Source: Nosocomiicoccus ampullae
Lineage (GTDB): Bacteria; Bacillota; Bacilli; Staphylococcales; Salinicoccaceae
Direction of reading: 5' to 3'
Assembly: GCF_001696685.1 (NCBI RefSeq)
Contig: NZ_MBFG01000002.1
Coordinates: 1 to 47,694 of the forward strand
DNA length: 47,694 bases
Below, piece by piece: positions 1-8,991 of this stretch (its first letter is position 1; each line of letters starts with the position of its first letter). The position numbers were made by a program, and so were the translations under genes. The notes under the pieces are model-generated. The model saw nothing but the letters and a program-made list of their open reading frames with translations, was not told where the DNA came from and searched no databases.

Positions 1-77
<77 letters not shown>

Positions 78-210
78 GTTAGAGTTTTCTAGCTCTTTTA
101 AATTGCGTTTTATACTAGTCGCTCTAGTTTCGTTACCTTTATATAGTAACTTCTTTTATCGGAATTAACGTTGACATATTGTCATTCAGTTTTCAATGTT
201 CAAAATGTAA
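78..210 (-). promoter_or_regulatory. rRNA leader between tRNA-Gly and 16S
   Basis: This spacer follows tRNA-Gly and precedes 16S in the direction of transcription. It carries a TTGAACATTGAAAACTGAA stretch of the kind found in Firmicute rRNA leaders, where boxA-like antitermination and processing signals lie. I see no promoter or gene inside it. The functional label is inference from position and this motif. Confidence 0.55.
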
Positions 211-284
211 TGGAGCGGGTGAGGAGAATCGAACTCCCGACATCAGATTGGAAGTCTGAGGTTTTACCACTAAACTACACCCGC
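211..284 (-). tRNA. tRNA-Gly (anticodon TCC)
   Basis: On the minus strand a 74-nt cloverleaf begins GCGGGTG and ends CACCCGC-T-CCA. The anticodon stem CAGA/TCTG encloses the loop CTTCCAA, giving anticodon TCC. The TTCGATT T-loop is present. The 3' CCA is encoded. It is the second tRNA ahead of the 16S gene and is probably co-transcribed with it. Confidence 0.96.
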
Positions 285-305
285 GTTTTCGTTTCAACTC
301 TTACT

Positions 306-333
306 ATTATACAGAGTTGAAAAACTAAGTCAA
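306..333 (-). promoter_or_regulatory. sigma-A promoter upstream of tRNA-Gly/16S
   Basis: On the minus strand TTGACT (328-333) and TATAAT (306-311) are separated by 16 bp, placing a start roughly 15 nt ahead of tRNA-Gly. It is the nearest of three promoters stacked before this rRNA operon. Confidence 0.7.
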
Positions 334-398
334 TAGAAAAGTTAAAGTTTTTTATTTTATTTTATCTGCGCAACTAGTTGTTAAGTTGACGCTTAATT

Positions 399-427
399 AT
401 TATACACAATCGTTTAACTTAATGCAA
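399..427 (-). promoter_or_regulatory. sigma-A promoter between the two tRNAs
   Basis: On the minus strand TTGCAT (422-427) and TATAAT (399-404) are separated by 17 bp, just downstream of tRNA-Leu. It would add transcription into tRNA-Gly and 16S. Confidence 0.62.
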
Positions 428-440
428 ACAAAAATGTATA

Positions 441-525
<85 letters not shown>

Positions 526-545
526 TTATTAAGATAACGATATCT

Positions 546-574
546 ATTATATTCTCTTTACATTTCTCTGTCAA
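546..574 (-). promoter_or_regulatory. Consensus sigma-A promoter of the tRNA-rRNA unit
   Basis: On the minus strand a perfect TTGACA (569-574) and a perfect TATAAT (546-551) are separated by 17 bp. The predicted start is about 14 nt ahead of tRNA-Leu. This is the strongest promoter-like sequence in the window, as expected for stable RNA. Confidence 0.85.
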
Positions 575-692
575 TACGATTATTTAGATTTCTCAATACT
601 TTTTATTTTTATCAACATCCATACTAAATATCTTCTTTTAAATAATGTATGTTTTACTTCTATATAATGAGGGAATTATTATTCTGTCGAAT

Positions 693-721
693 TTGCAAGT
701 CAAAATTTAATGTGCTATACT
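693..721 (+). promoter_or_regulatory. katA promoter
   Basis: TTGCAA (693-698) and TATACT (716-721) are separated by 17 bp. TG at 713-714 makes an extended -10. The predicted start near 728 lies inside the PerR-type palindrome, a repressor arrangement. Confidence 0.75.
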
Positions 722-725
722 TTAT

Positions 726-740
726 TTAGAATTATTCTAA
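726..740 (+). promoter_or_regulatory. PerR-type operator of katA
   Basis: TTAGAATTATTCTAA is a perfect 7-1-7 palindrome. It differs from the Bacillus PerR box consensus TTATAATNATTATAA at one position per half-site. It sits just downstream of the -10 and covers the start site, so a bound Fur-family repressor would block transcription. PerR control of catalase is established in Bacillus and Staphylococcus; here it is inferred from the site. Confidence 0.72.
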
Positions 741-760
741 TTTAATTTTGGAGGTTTATT

Positions 761-2296
761 ATGTCAAAACACTATAACCCTGAAGAACAAAAGTTAACGA
801 CTCTATTCGGTAACCCTGTAGGTGACCGTGAGAACACAATGACTGTTGGCCCACGTGGTCCAATCGTTATGCAAGATCCTTATTTCTTAGATATGATGGC
901 ACACTTCGACCGCGAAGTAATTCCAGAGCGTCGTATGCACGCTAAAGGATCTGGTGCTTACGGTACATTCACAGTAACAAATGATATTACTAAATATACG
1001 AAAGCTAAGATTTTCTCAGAAGTTGGTAAGAAAACAGAAATGTTCGCTCGTTTCTCAACTGTAGCTGGTGAACGCGGTGCAGCTGACGCTGAACGTGATA
1101 TTCGTGGATTTGCACTTAAGTTCTACACTGAAGAAGGTAACTGGGACTTAGTTGGTAACAACACACCTGTATTCTTCTTCCGTGATCCTAAGTTATTCCC
1201 AAGCTTAAACCACGTTGTTAAACGTGATCCACGTACAAACGTGAATAACCCGAATTCTCAGTGGGATTTCTGGACGTCATTACCTGAAGCGTTACACCAA
1301 GTAACAATTCTTATGACTGACCGTGGTATCCCGTCAGACTTCCGTCATATGCATGGATTCGGTTCACACACTTACGCGATGATTAACGAAGATAACGAAC
1401 GTGTATGGGTGAAATTCCACTTTAGAACACAACAAGGTATTCGTAACTACACTGCTGAAGAAGCAGTAGATGTTGTCGGTAAAGACCGTGAATCTTCACA
1501 ACGTGACCTATACAACGCGATTGAAGATGGAGACTTCCCTAAATGGAAAATGTTCATCCAAGTAATGACTGAAGAAGAAGCAAGAAATCATTACCACAAC
1601 CCGTTCGATTTAACAAAAGTATGGTATAAAGGTGAATTCCCATTAATCGAAGTTGGTGAGTTTGAGTTAAATAAAAACCCTGAGAACTACTTCGCAGAAG
1701 TAGAACAAGCAGCGTTTGCACCAACTAACATCGTTCCTGGTCTTGGATTCTCACCAGACAAAATGTTACAAGGTCGTTTATTCTCATATGGAGATACTCA
1801 GCGTTACCGCTTAGGTGTAAACCACCACCAAATTCCAGTAAACTCACCAAAAGGTGCGACAAACGTATGTCCATTCAGCCGTGACGGTGCGATGAGAGTT
1901 GACGGCAACTTAGGTTCACATATCAACTATTATCCAAATAGTTACGGTGCACACAATTCACAAAAAGATGCAAAACAACCTGAATTAAACTTAGAGCTCG
2001 GTCAAGTATATGAGTACGACTTCCGTGAAGACGACGATAACTACTACGAGCAACCAGGTAAATTATTCCGTCTTCAATCTGAAGAAGGTAAACAAACGAT
2101 CTTCAAAAACACTGCAATTGAAATGGCAGGCGTTGAAGAGCACATTAAAAAACGTCACATCTTCAACTGTTACCAAGCAGACGAAGAGTACGGTAAAGGT
2201 GTCGCAGAGGCACTCGGCATCGACATCAACGATGTTGACCTAGTAAATGGAGATCACCCATTCGAAGGTAAACCAGTACAAGTAAAAAAAGACTAA
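761..2296 (+). CDS. katA: Catalase (monofunctional, heme)
   Basis: This cytoplasmic enzyme breaks hydrogen peroxide into water and oxygen. The 511-residue length fits small-subunit catalases. Visible landmarks are the catalytic His in [12 protein letters not shown] (H60), the Asn in [10 protein letters not shown] (about N133) and the proximal heme Tyr in [14 protein letters not shown] (about residue 340). A strong GGAGG lies 6 bases before the ATG. The gene is single-cistron, between a PerR-type promoter and a shared terminator. It is transcribed opposite to nearly all of its neighbours. Codon choice looks typical of a highly expressed gene (many AAC, GGT and CGT codons). Confidence 0.98.
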   Translation: MSKHYNPEEQKLTTLFGNPVGDRENTMTVGPRGPIVMQDPYFLDMMAHFDREVIPERRMHAKGSGAYGTFTVTNDITKYTKAKIFSEVGKKTEMFARFSTVAGERGAADAERDIRGFALKFYTEEGNWDLVGNNTPVFFFRDPKLFPSLNHVVKRDPRTNVNNPNSQWDFWTSLPEALHQVTILMTDRGIPSDFRHMHGFGSHTYAMINEDNERVWVKFHFRTQQGIRNYTAEEAVDVVGKDRESSQRDLYNAIEDGDFPKWKMFIQVMTEEEARNHYHNPFDLTKVWYKGEFPLIEVGEFELNKNPENYFAEVEQAAFAPTNIVPGLGFSPDKMLQGRLFSYGDTQRYRLGVNHHQIPVNSPKGATNVCPFSRDGAMRVDGNLGSHINYYPNSYGAHNSQKDAKQPELNLELGQVYEYDFREDDDNYYEQPGKLFRLQSEEGKQTIFKNTAIEMAGVEEHIKKRHIFNCYQADEEYGKGVAEALGIDINDVDLVNGDHPFEGKPVQVKKD

Positions 2297-2309
2297 TATA
2301 AATAACTAA

Positions 2310-2333
2310 AGAGTGAAGCAAATGCTTCACTCT
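2310..2333. terminator. Bidirectional terminator between katA and tex
   Basis: The 11-bp stem AGAGTGAAGCA/TGCTTCACTCT has a very short loop. It is followed by TTTTT on the plus strand, and by a short T-rich run on the minus strand, so it can end both katA and tex transcripts. Confidence 0.85.
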
Positions 2334-2340
2334 TTTTTAA

Positions 2341-4479
2341 TTACTTTTTCATCGTTAATGATATTCTATTTTTCTTTTCGTCTACTGATAAAACAGAGAC
2401 TTCAACAATATCTCCACTACTTACAACGTCGAGCGGATGTTTTACATATCGATTAGCTAGTTGTGAAATATGGACAAGTCCATCTTGGCCGACTCCGATG
2501 TCAACGAATGCTCCGAAGTCTGTAACATTTCTTACTGTTCCAGATAGCTTCATACCTTCTTTTAAATCCGAAAGTTCTAACACGTCACTTTTTAAAATCG
2601 GTGTATCGTACTTATCTCGGATGTCTCTTAAAGGCGCAATTAAACTATCGATAATATCGTTTAATGTCGGAAGTCCGATATCATTTTCTTCACTATATTT
2701 ACGTTTATCGAGTGTATTTAACTTTTCCTTAATACTCTCTTCACCGAGCTCATCTATCGATGCACCAACTGATTTTAGTAATGCATATGTGTTTTTATAT
2801 TGCTCCGGGTGAATTGGCGTTTGGTCGAGTGGTTCTTCTCCACCGACAATTCTTAAAAATCCGACAGCTTGCTCAAATGTTTTCGGTCCTAGTCTTTTTA
2901 CTTTTTTAAGGTCTGATCGTTTTGTAATCCCTTGAGTCTCTCTATACTCTACAATGTTTTTTGAAATTGTTTTATTTAATCCTGAAACGTGTTCTAGTAA
3001 TTTGTAAGACGCAGTGTTTACATCTACACCCACTTGGTTTACTGCTGTTTCAACAACAAAATCTAATGACTCATTTAAGAATTTTTGGTTAATATCGTGT
3101 TGATACTGTCCGATTCCTAATGATTTCGGGTCAATTTTTACGAGTTCAGCAAGTGGATCTTGAATACGACGGGCAATCGATACCGCACTTCTCTCTTCAA
3201 CTTCAAAATCTGGGAATTCTTCACGTGCTACGTCCGACGCTGAATACACAGAAGCACCCGCTTCATTTACGATAATAAACGGCACTTCTATTTTATATTT
3301 CTTTAAAAAGTTTGCAACGAATTCTTCAGTCTCTCTCGATGCTGTTCCGTTACCAATCGCAATTAATGTGACTTTATTTTCTTCAATAATCTCTTTAAAA
3401 ATCGCTTCGCTTTTATCCGTGTTTTTAGAGCTGTGAGGATAAATAACATTCTTCTCTAAAAACTTACCGTTTGAATCGATAACTGCGAGCTTACACCCTG
3501 TTCGAAACGCTGGGTCGACACCTAAAATCGTATGATTTTTAAGTGGTGGTTGTAGAAGTAAACTCTTTAGGTTTTCTTCGAAAATATTTACCGCATGCGT
3601 TTCCCCTTTTTTCGTTAACTCATTACGTATTTCACGTTCTAAACTTGGTAAAATTAAACGTTTTAAACTATCGTCGATTGTTTCTTCTATCAATTGCTTT
3701 GTTTTACTTTTTTCTTTTAATTCTTGACGGTATAAATAACTCGTAATTTTATCGTCATCATGTTGGAAACCGATGCGTAACACATCTTCTTTCTCTCCAC
3801 GATTCATTGCAAGTATACGGTGCGATGGTATTGTTTTTACGCGTTCACTATAGTCATAATACATTTCAAAAATTTGCGTTTTGTCATCGTGTTCCTTTTT
3901 CTCAGTCGATGTAATTTCTGAGTGATTTTGAATGACGCTTAATATGTACATACGGTGTTGTGGGTTATCCGAAATTATTTCTGCAATTATATCTTTTGCA
4001 CCTGCAACTGCGTCTTCTATAGTTTTGATTTCTTCGTTAATATATTGTTCTGCCTCTTTATAAATATCTTTAGCGTCAACATCTTGTTTATAAATCATTT
4101 CAGCGAGCGGCTCTAATCCTTTACGCTTTGCTTCTGTTGCGCGTGTTTTCTTCTTCTGTCTAAACGGACGATATAAATCTTCAACACGTGCTTGAGATGT
4201 TTGACGTAATATTTGATTTTTTAAATCTTCAGTAAGTAGCCCTTGTTCGTCGATTAAGCGAATGACATCTTCTTTTCTTTTTTCTAATTCTTCTAGATAG
4301 TTATACTCATCAGAAATTTGCTTAATTGAAACTTCATCAAGTCCGCCCGTTTGTTCTTTTCTATAACGTGCGATAAAAGGCACCGTCGCATTTTCTTCTA
4401 ACATATTGAGTACGTTTAATACATACTCTGATTTAATTTTTAATTTACTCGATAACTCTTTAACTAATGTTTCGTTCAT
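2341..4479 (-). CDS. tex: Tex-family RNA-binding transcription accessory protein
   Basis: Tex proteins bind nucleic acid and affect transcription and RNA turnover; the precise job is not settled. The 712 residues match the family length. Order: helical N-terminal Tex domain, a YqgF/RNase H-like fold starting near LGVDPAFRTGCKLAVID (about residue 320), helix-hairpin-helix repeats (SDLKKVKRLGPKTFEQAVGF region), and a C-terminal S1 domain from about residue 640 (GTVRNVTDFGAFVDIG). AGGAGG precedes the ATG. The sigB terminator lies directly before this Shine-Dalgarno, so tex has no intergenic promoter of its own and depends on readthrough or a promoter inside sigB. Confidence 0.95.
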   Translation of the reverse strand: MNETLVKELSSKLKIKSEYVLNVLNMLEENATVPFIARYRKEQTGGLDEVSIKQISDEYNYLEELEKRKEDVIRLIDEQGLLTEDLKNQILRQTSQARVEDLYRPFRQKKKTRATEAKRKGLEPLAEMIYKQDVDAKDIYKEAEQYINEEIKTIEDAVAGAKDIIAEIISDNPQHRMYILSVIQNHSEITSTEKKEHDDKTQIFEMYYDYSERVKTIPSHRILAMNRGEKEDVLRIGFQHDDDKITSYLYRQELKEKSKTKQLIEETIDDSLKRLILPSLEREIRNELTKKGETHAVNIFEENLKSLLLQPPLKNHTILGVDPAFRTGCKLAVIDSNGKFLEKNVIYPHSSKNTDKSEAIFKEIIEENKVTLIAIGNGTASRETEEFVANFLKKYKIEVPFIIVNEAGASVYSASDVAREEFPDFEVEERSAVSIARRIQDPLAELVKIDPKSLGIGQYQHDINQKFLNESLDFVVETAVNQVGVDVNTASYKLLEHVSGLNKTISKNIVEYRETQGITKRSDLKKVKRLGPKTFEQAVGFLRIVGGEEPLDQTPIHPEQYKNTYALLKSVGASIDELGEESIKEKLNTLDKRKYSEENDIGLPTLNDIIDSLIAPLRDIRDKYDTPILKSDVLELSDLKEGMKLSGTVRNVTDFGAFVDIGVGQDGLVHISQLANRYVKHPLDVVSSGDIVEVSVLSVDEKKNRISLTMKK

Positions 4480-4501
4480 AATGTCCTCCTAAACAATAAA
4501 A

Positions 4502-4520
4502 CCTAATCATTATGATTAGG
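4502..4520 (-). terminator. Terminator after sigB
   Basis: CCTAATCAT/ATGATTAGG forms a perfect 9-bp stem. On the minus strand it is followed by TTTTATTG. It lies 1 bp past the sigB stop and only about 10 bp before the tex ribosome-binding site. Confidence 0.75.
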
Positions 4521-4521
4521 C

Positions 4522-5304
4522 TTAAATATCTATATCTGTATTTTTAACAGAATCTCTCAACTTTTTAAGTGCTGCACGTTGTAATCTTGATACATGCATT
4601 TGGCTTAAACCGATTTTTTCTCCAGTCTCTTTTTGACTTAAAGATTCTAAAAATGTATATCGTATAATCTGTTGTTCTCTTTCAGATAAAATCGGTAATA
4701 ACTTTTCTATAAGTAAACGTTCCTCGGTTTGAGCATAATTATCATCTTCCTCACCCATTACGTCGAGTAACGTCACAGATGAACCTTCGTTATCTGCGTC
4801 AATCGAGTGATCCACACTTAACGCATTGTAGCTTTGTCCCATCTCCATCGCTTCGAGTACTTCTTCTTCTGTTGCACCGATATATTCTGCGATTTCTTTA
4901 ACAGATGGTGATCGCTCTAGCTCATTCGTTAACTCATCTGTAGAACGTTTGATTTTTGGACCAAGCTCTTTAATACGCCTCGGGACATGAACACTCCACG
5001 TTTTATCTCTTAAATAACGTTTGATTTCACCGAGAACTGTCGGTACTAGAAATGCTTCAAATTTACGCTCAAAAGATAAATCGAATCGTTTAATTGCACC
5101 GAGCAATCCAATCATACCGACTTGTACAAGGTCTTCGTGATGTGATTGCCCTTTTGAATATCGATATGCGAGTGACTCGATGAGTTTTTCATAGTGATAA
5201 ACTAAACGCGTTTGTGCTTCATCGCTTCCAGTTTCTTGATATTCAGTAATTAAGCGATTAATTTCATCACGTGAAAGTTCTTTTCTAGTTTGTGATTGCT
5301 CCAT
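4522..5304 (-). CDS. sigB: RNA polymerase general stress sigma factor SigB
   Basis: Alternative sigma factor of the SigB/SigF group that directs RNA polymerase to general stress genes. Region 2 is seen in HHEDLVQVGMIGLLGAIKRFD and the following DKTWSVHVPRR; region 3 follows, and region 4 with its helix-turn-helix is in LSQKETGEKIGLSQMHVSRL near the C-terminus. I chose the ATG at 5304 (260 residues, starting MEQSQTRKEL): AGGTG lies 8 bases ahead, while the longer frame to 5328 has no such site. The start overlaps the rsbW end by 20 bases, so translation is probably coupled. It is the last gene of the mazE-to-sigB run. Confidence 0.96.
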   Translation of the reverse strand: MEQSQTRKELSRDEINRLITEYQETGSDEAQTRLVYHYEKLIESLAYRYSKGQSHHEDLVQVGMIGLLGAIKRFDLSFERKFEAFLVPTVLGEIKRYLRDKTWSVHVPRRIKELGPKIKRSTDELTNELERSPSVKEIAEYIGATEEEVLEAMEMGQSYNALSVDHSIDADNEGSSVTLLDVMGEEDDNYAQTEERLLIEKLLPILSEREQQIIRYTFLESLSQKETGEKIGLSQMHVSRLQRAALKKLRDSVKNTDIDI

Positions 5305-5752
5305 CTTTTTGCACCTGACCTTCACCAATGTACTTCACCATACTAATTGTCACACCTTGTGTACGTCTAACGTTCACATCATCCATTAGTGTCTCAATTA
5401 GGAAAAGCCCAAGTCCTCCTTCTCTTAAAAAGCTTACAGAATCAGACTCTTCGTACGGTCCAAGTTCTTTTTTTACCGTTTCATAGTCAAAACTTTTCCC
5501 AGAATCTTGAACGATAATTTCAACACGATCCTCTGATACCGCAAATCCGATAGTAATTTCATTATCGCTATCAGAATATGCATGCTTCACTGCGTTCGTT
5601 ACCGCTTCGCTAACAGCAATCTTCGTATCTTCAATTTCTTCGTATGTCGCGCCAGCACTATTTAAAATACCAGATAACGTTAGGCGAACGAGCCCTACGT
5701 ATTTTGGTTTTGCAGGTATTTTCATTTCTATATATTCATAATTTTTACTCAT
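5285..5752 (-). CDS. rsbW: Anti-sigma-B factor, serine protein kinase RsbW
   Basis: RsbW holds SigB inactive and phosphorylates RsbV. The 155-residue protein is a GHKL-type kinase: the N box is AVSEAVTNAVKHAY (about residues 47-60), the G1 box is IIVQDSGKSFD, and the ATP-lid glycines are in LREGGLGLFLIETLMDDV. Its start overlaps the rsbV end by 8 bases and its end overlaps sigB, a fully coupled partner-switch operon. Confidence 0.97.
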   Translation of the reverse strand: MSKNYEYIEMKIPAKPKYVGLVRLTLSGILNSAGATYEEIEDTKIAVSEAVTNAVKHAYSDSDNEITIGFAVSEDRVEIIVQDSGKSFDYETVKKELGPYEESDSVSFLREGGLGLFLIETLMDDVNVRRTQGVTISMVKYIGEGQVQKDGAITN

Positions 5753-6077
5753 CTACATTCGCTCCCGATTGCGTGATTTGAATCAAGTCGCTTAGTCCTG
5801 TTATTTCAAATAGTTTCATAACACGATCGTTTGCACCTGAAATTCTTAACTCATTATTATACTGATTTAAATCTTTGAGTGTCCCAACAAAAAGACCAAG
5901 TCCTGTTGAATCCATATATGTAAGGTCACTTAAATCGACGTGTAAGTTATGAGTGCCTTCTGAGACGATCGGGTTAAATACTTTCTTTAATTCCGGCACT
6001 GTATAAATGTCGAGTTCTCCTCCAACTTTCACATAAAATACTTCTTGTGCCTCTTTGACTTCAATCTTAATATTCAT
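5745..6077 (-). CDS. rsbV: Anti-anti-sigma factor RsbV
   Basis: A 110-residue STAS-domain protein that, when unphosphorylated, binds RsbW and frees SigB. The phosphorylation site is the Ser in TYMDSTGLGLF (S57), dephosphorylated by RsbU and phosphorylated by RsbW. A sigma-B promoter lies in the 70-bp gap upstream, so rsbV-rsbW-sigB can be amplified by SigB itself. Confidence 0.97.
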   Translation of the reverse strand: MNIKIEVKEAQEVFYVKVGGELDIYTVPELKKVFNPIVSEGTHNLHVDLSDLTYMDSTGLGLFVGTLKDLNQYNNELRISGANDRVMKLFEITGLSDLIQITQSGANVDE

Positions 6078-6120
6078 AACAGTAATCCTACTCCATTTCA
6101 GACAAATATATAGTAATACA

Positions 6121-6146
6121 ATACCCGTATTGATTTTTTAATAAAC
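6121..6146 (-). promoter_or_regulatory. Sigma-B promoter ahead of rsbV
   Basis: On the minus strand GTTTAT (6141-6146) and GGGTAT (6121-6126) are separated by 14 bp, matching the sigma-B consensus GTTTAA-N13-15-GGGWAW at all but one base. It sits between rsbU and rsbV, where staphylococci place their autoregulatory sigma-B promoter. Confidence 0.85.
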
Positions 6147-6147
6147 G

Positions 6148-7161
6148 TTAATGTAGCGTCTTAATTAAAATACACGTTAAATCATCTTTTCGAGTCTGAT
6201 CTTGCATACGAGTGAGTTGCTGATATAGATTTCGGACGATATCTTGCGGATGTTCGTCGCGATTATCGCGAATCATATTTTTAACGTCTTCCATATCTAT
6301 AAAAGTACCGTCGTGCTTTCTTAATTCTGAGACCCCATCAGTGTAAATGAAAATAATATCTTTATCATTAAGTGAAACTGTACTTTCTTTATAGGAAACG
6401 CCTTGCATCACACCGAGGACAAGATCTCTCGTATCGAGAGTTTCAAAAATGTCGTCTTCATATCGATATACTAATGCGGGCTCGTGACCAGCACTAGCGT
6501 ATGTAAGTTCAAAGTTTTTATAATCATAAACGGCATAAAACATCGTAATAAACATATTTTTATTGATGTTTTTTTCTACTAAGTCATTGATTTTCTCTAA
6601 CACACGGTGAGGGCTATACGTTAAATGTGAGAGTTCTAAAGAGAACTTTAACATCGCCATCGCAATAGATGCAGGGATACCTGAACCGATGACGTCTGCA
6701 ACTGCGATACCTACTTTATCGTCATATTGTTTTAATATGTTAAAGTAGTCTCCGTTTACTTTTCCTGCAGCAACACTAATTGCACCGAGTTGTGAGTTAT
6801 CGATAATTGGAATTTCTGACTTTAACATCGTACGCTGAACACTTGCAGCGACTTCTAATTCTTGGTCATGATGATTAATTTGATCGAGCATCGCTCGATA
6901 ATCACGGTACGTAAATCCGAATGATATCATGACTTCCTCAAGAATTTCTAACGACTTTTTTATTTCTTCACCGTCGTTAATATGTAAATGATTGAGCATT
7001 TGAATATGTAAAGATACAATTTCTTCAGGAGAAGTGTCTATTTCAATAACATTTTGACTGAACGTTTGGCATCGTGCGATTGCTTCATCCACTGCATTCT
7101 CATAAATGAATAGTTGTAGTATCGTTTCGTATTCTTTTGCAAGTTTATCAATGTAGGTCAA
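6148..7161 (-). CDS. rsbU: RsbU, PP2C-type phosphatase activating SigB
   Basis: RsbU dephosphorylates RsbV and so switches on SigB. The 337 residues have an N-terminal RsbU helical domain (about 1-85) and a SpoIIE/PP2C domain. Metal-binding Asp residues are visible in GDYFNI, VADVIGSG, FIYTDGVSEL and the final RKDDLTCILI. As in Staphylococcus, RsbU is the upstream input; I see no RsbRST stressosome genes here. It lies 36 bp after mazF. Confidence 0.95.
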   Translation of the reverse strand: MTYIDKLAKEYETILQLFIYENAVDEAIARCQTFSQNVIEIDTSPEEIVSLHIQMLNHLHINDGEEIKKSLEILEEVMISFGFTYRDYRAMLDQINHHDQELEVAASVQRTMLKSEIPIIDNSQLGAISVAAGKVNGDYFNILKQYDDKVGIAVADVIGSGIPASIAMAMLKFSLELSHLTYSPHRVLEKINDLVEKNINKNMFITMFYAVYDYKNFELTYASAGHEPALVYRYEDDIFETLDTRDLVLGVMQGVSYKESTVSLNDKDIIFIYTDGVSELRKHDGTFIDMEDVKNMIRDNRDEHPQDIVRNLYQQLTRMQDQTRKDDLTCILIKTLH

Positions 7162-7197
7162 TCGTGTTCCTCCTATTCATTAATATGTATGTAATGC

Positions 7198-7581
7198 TTA
7201 CTTCGATTTACGATGTTTCTTCTTTTGCTTTTTGTTTGAATCATCGTCTAGTCCAAGGCTGATTTGAATCGCCTTGTCCACTTCTTTCATTTTCTCATCA
7301 TCTAAATATGTAAGTTTTTCTTGTAACCTAGTCTTATCTATCGTTCGAATTTGCTCTAGCAGTATTACCGAGTTAGTCTTAAACTTATACTTTTCAGCGT
7401 TCACTTCGACGTGTGTCGGTATTTTTGCTTTATCAATTTTTCCAGTAATCGCAGCGACGATTAACGTCGGTGAAAACTTGTTCCCCGTATCATTTTGAAT
7501 AATAACAACAGGGCGTTTACCGCCCTGTTCAGAGCCTTGAACTGGAGAAAGATCAGCTAGGTATACTTCTCCACGTTTCAT
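7198..7581 (-). CDS. mazF: MazF-type endoribonuclease toxin
   Basis: PemK/MazF toxin that cleaves mRNA at short sequence sites. The fold starts [20 protein letters not shown], with the catalytic region [11 protein letters not shown] and the conserved [14 protein letters not shown]. At 127 residues it is slightly longer than the roughly 120 of staphylococcal MazF, because of a very basic tail ([11 protein letters not shown]). Its ATG directly follows the mazE stop codon with no gap. Located upstream of rsbU as in S. aureus, where the two are co-transcribed. Confidence 0.95.
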   Translation of the reverse strand: MKRGEVYLADLSPVQGSEQGGKRPVVIIQNDTGNKFSPTLIVAAITGKIDKAKIPTHVEVNAEKYKFKTNSVILLEQIRTIDKTRLQEKLTYLDDEKMKEVDKAIQISLGLDDDSNKKQKKKHRKSK

Positions 7582-7767
7582 CTACTCACCATCTTTTTTG
7601 TTATTGTTTTTATTTTGTTCATTTTGAAGTTTTTGGGAGTAGATACGTTCTACCTCACATTCAAGATGAAAACCTTCTCTAGCGATTATTAAGTTAAGTT
7701 CAGACATCTCTAAATATCCGTCTTTCATAGACTGTTCTATTGATTTGTCTAACATATATGAACTCAC
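7582..7767 (-). CDS. mazE: MazE-type antitoxin
   Basis: A 61-residue antitoxin that neutralises MazF and probably autorepresses the operon. The N-terminal third (LDKSIEQSMKDGYLEMSELNLIIAREG) resembles the ribbon-helix-helix part of staphylococcal MazE, and the C-terminus is Lys/Asn-rich and likely disordered, as is usual for the toxin-binding tail. The start is GTG at 7767, chosen because AGAGG lies 6 bases ahead; the internal ATG four codons on has no Shine-Dalgarno. Confidence 0.88.
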   Translation of the reverse strand: MSSYMLDKSIEQSMKDGYLEMSELNLIIAREGFHLECEVERIYSQKLQNEQNKNNNKKDGE

Positions 7768-7835
7768 AATAATCCTCTCCCTTTATTATCCATAACATTA
7801 CTTATATTTTAACATAATAAGTAACATTCTCTGAA

Positions 7836-8978
7836 TTATTTTAAGATTTCGTTAGAAACATCGTATTGTTCAGACTGTTTGTAAACACGTGGCAGTCGTC
7901 TTGAGAATAAGTTTGTCGATTCATACGGTATTGTGCCGACGTGTGCACTAAAGCGCTCAAGTGATTGTGGACTATCGTAATGGTTATCAATAATGATGAC
8001 TTCATCTCCAACTTTAGCATCTACTTCAATCATCGCAGCATCCATACAAATACGGCCGACAAATGGATAGTGTTTGTCGTTCACTTTTACAGTATATCCT
8101 GTATGTTTTCTTAATAAGCCGTCGCCGTATCCGATCGGTATCGTCGCGATTTTCGTATCGCTATCGACGATAAATGTCTCATCGTAACCGACAAAGTCGT
8201 TTTTCTTTAATTCATGCGTATCGACAACGTGTGTGATCAGTCGTAACGCAGGGTTAAGTGGAACTTGTGATTTCTCTTTGACCATTAAACTTGGGTAATA
8301 GCCATATAGTGAAATTCCTATTCGAACTGCATTCGTAAAATCACCATCAAACAGTAACGAACCCGCTGAATTTAATACGTGTACAAATTGTGGGCGTTTT
8401 ACTGATTCTACAATTGTTTTAAATTTGTCAATTTCCTTTTGTGCACCGTAAGACGTCGATGCAGCAAGTGCAAGATGAGAAAAAATACCTTCGTATACGA
8501 AGTGATCTGAAGCTTCTATTTTTTCAATCATCTCTTTAATTTCTTCAACATCATCTGTACCGTAGCGATTCATATGGCTATTCACTTTAATATGAATCCA
8601 TACGTTTTTGTCATATTCACCGGTATTATGTTTTAATGCCGCTTCAAGCCACTTTAAATTTGGAGCTGTGAGTGCGATGCGATGCTGGATTGCTTTATTT
8701 ATATGTTCTGGATTGATGATTCCAAGAATGAGTATTTTAGATTTTATACCGTGCATTCTTAGTTCAATCGCTTCATCGAGTGTTCCAACCGCAAAAAAGT
8801 CTACCCCATTTTCTTCTAAAAATTGACTTACTCTTACGGCGCCATGTCCGTATGCATTAGATTTCACAACAGCAATAAATGTCTTATCTTCGTGTAGTCG
8901 CTGAACTTCTAAATAGTTACGGTATATTCGGTCTAAATCGACTTCAACGTATGCATCTCGATAAAATCTATCTTCCAT
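7836..8978 (-). CDS. alr: Alanine racemase
   Basis: PLP enzyme interconverting L- and D-alanine for peptidoglycan. Fold type III barrel: the PLP lysine is K39 in AVVKSNAYGHGA, the phosphate-binding region is RIGISLYGYYP, and the catalytic Tyr region is FVGYDETF. I set the start at 8978 (MEDRFYRDAY, 380 residues): AAGGAGAG lies 7-8 bases before this ATG and would fall inside the gene if the ATG 24 bases upstream were used. It follows acpS by 13 bp, the same acpS-alr-mazEF order as in staphylococci. Confidence 0.97.
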   Translation of the reverse strand: MEDRFYRDAYVEVDLDRIYRNYLEVQRLHEDKTFIAVVKSNAYGHGAVRVSQFLEENGVDFFAVGTLDEAIELRMHGIKSKILILGIINPEHINKAIQHRIALTAPNLKWLEAALKHNTGEYDKNVWIHIKVNSHMNRYGTDDVEEIKEMIEKIEASDHFVYEGIFSHLALAASTSYGAQKEIDKFKTIVESVKRPQFVHVLNSAGSLLFDGDFTNAVRIGISLYGYYPSLMVKEKSQVPLNPALRLITHVVDTHELKKNDFVGYDETFIVDSDTKIATIPIGYGDGLLRKHTGYTVKVNDKHYPFVGRICMDAAMIEVDAKVGDEVIIIDNHYDSPQSLERFSAHVGTIPYESTNLFSRRLPRVYKQSEQYDVSNEILK

Positions 8979-8991
8979 AATTATACTCTCC

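Noticed and set aside
2010..2243. Plus-strand open frame inside katA
   Set aside because: It is a Thr/Ser/Lys-rich shadow of katA in another frame, with no start signal.
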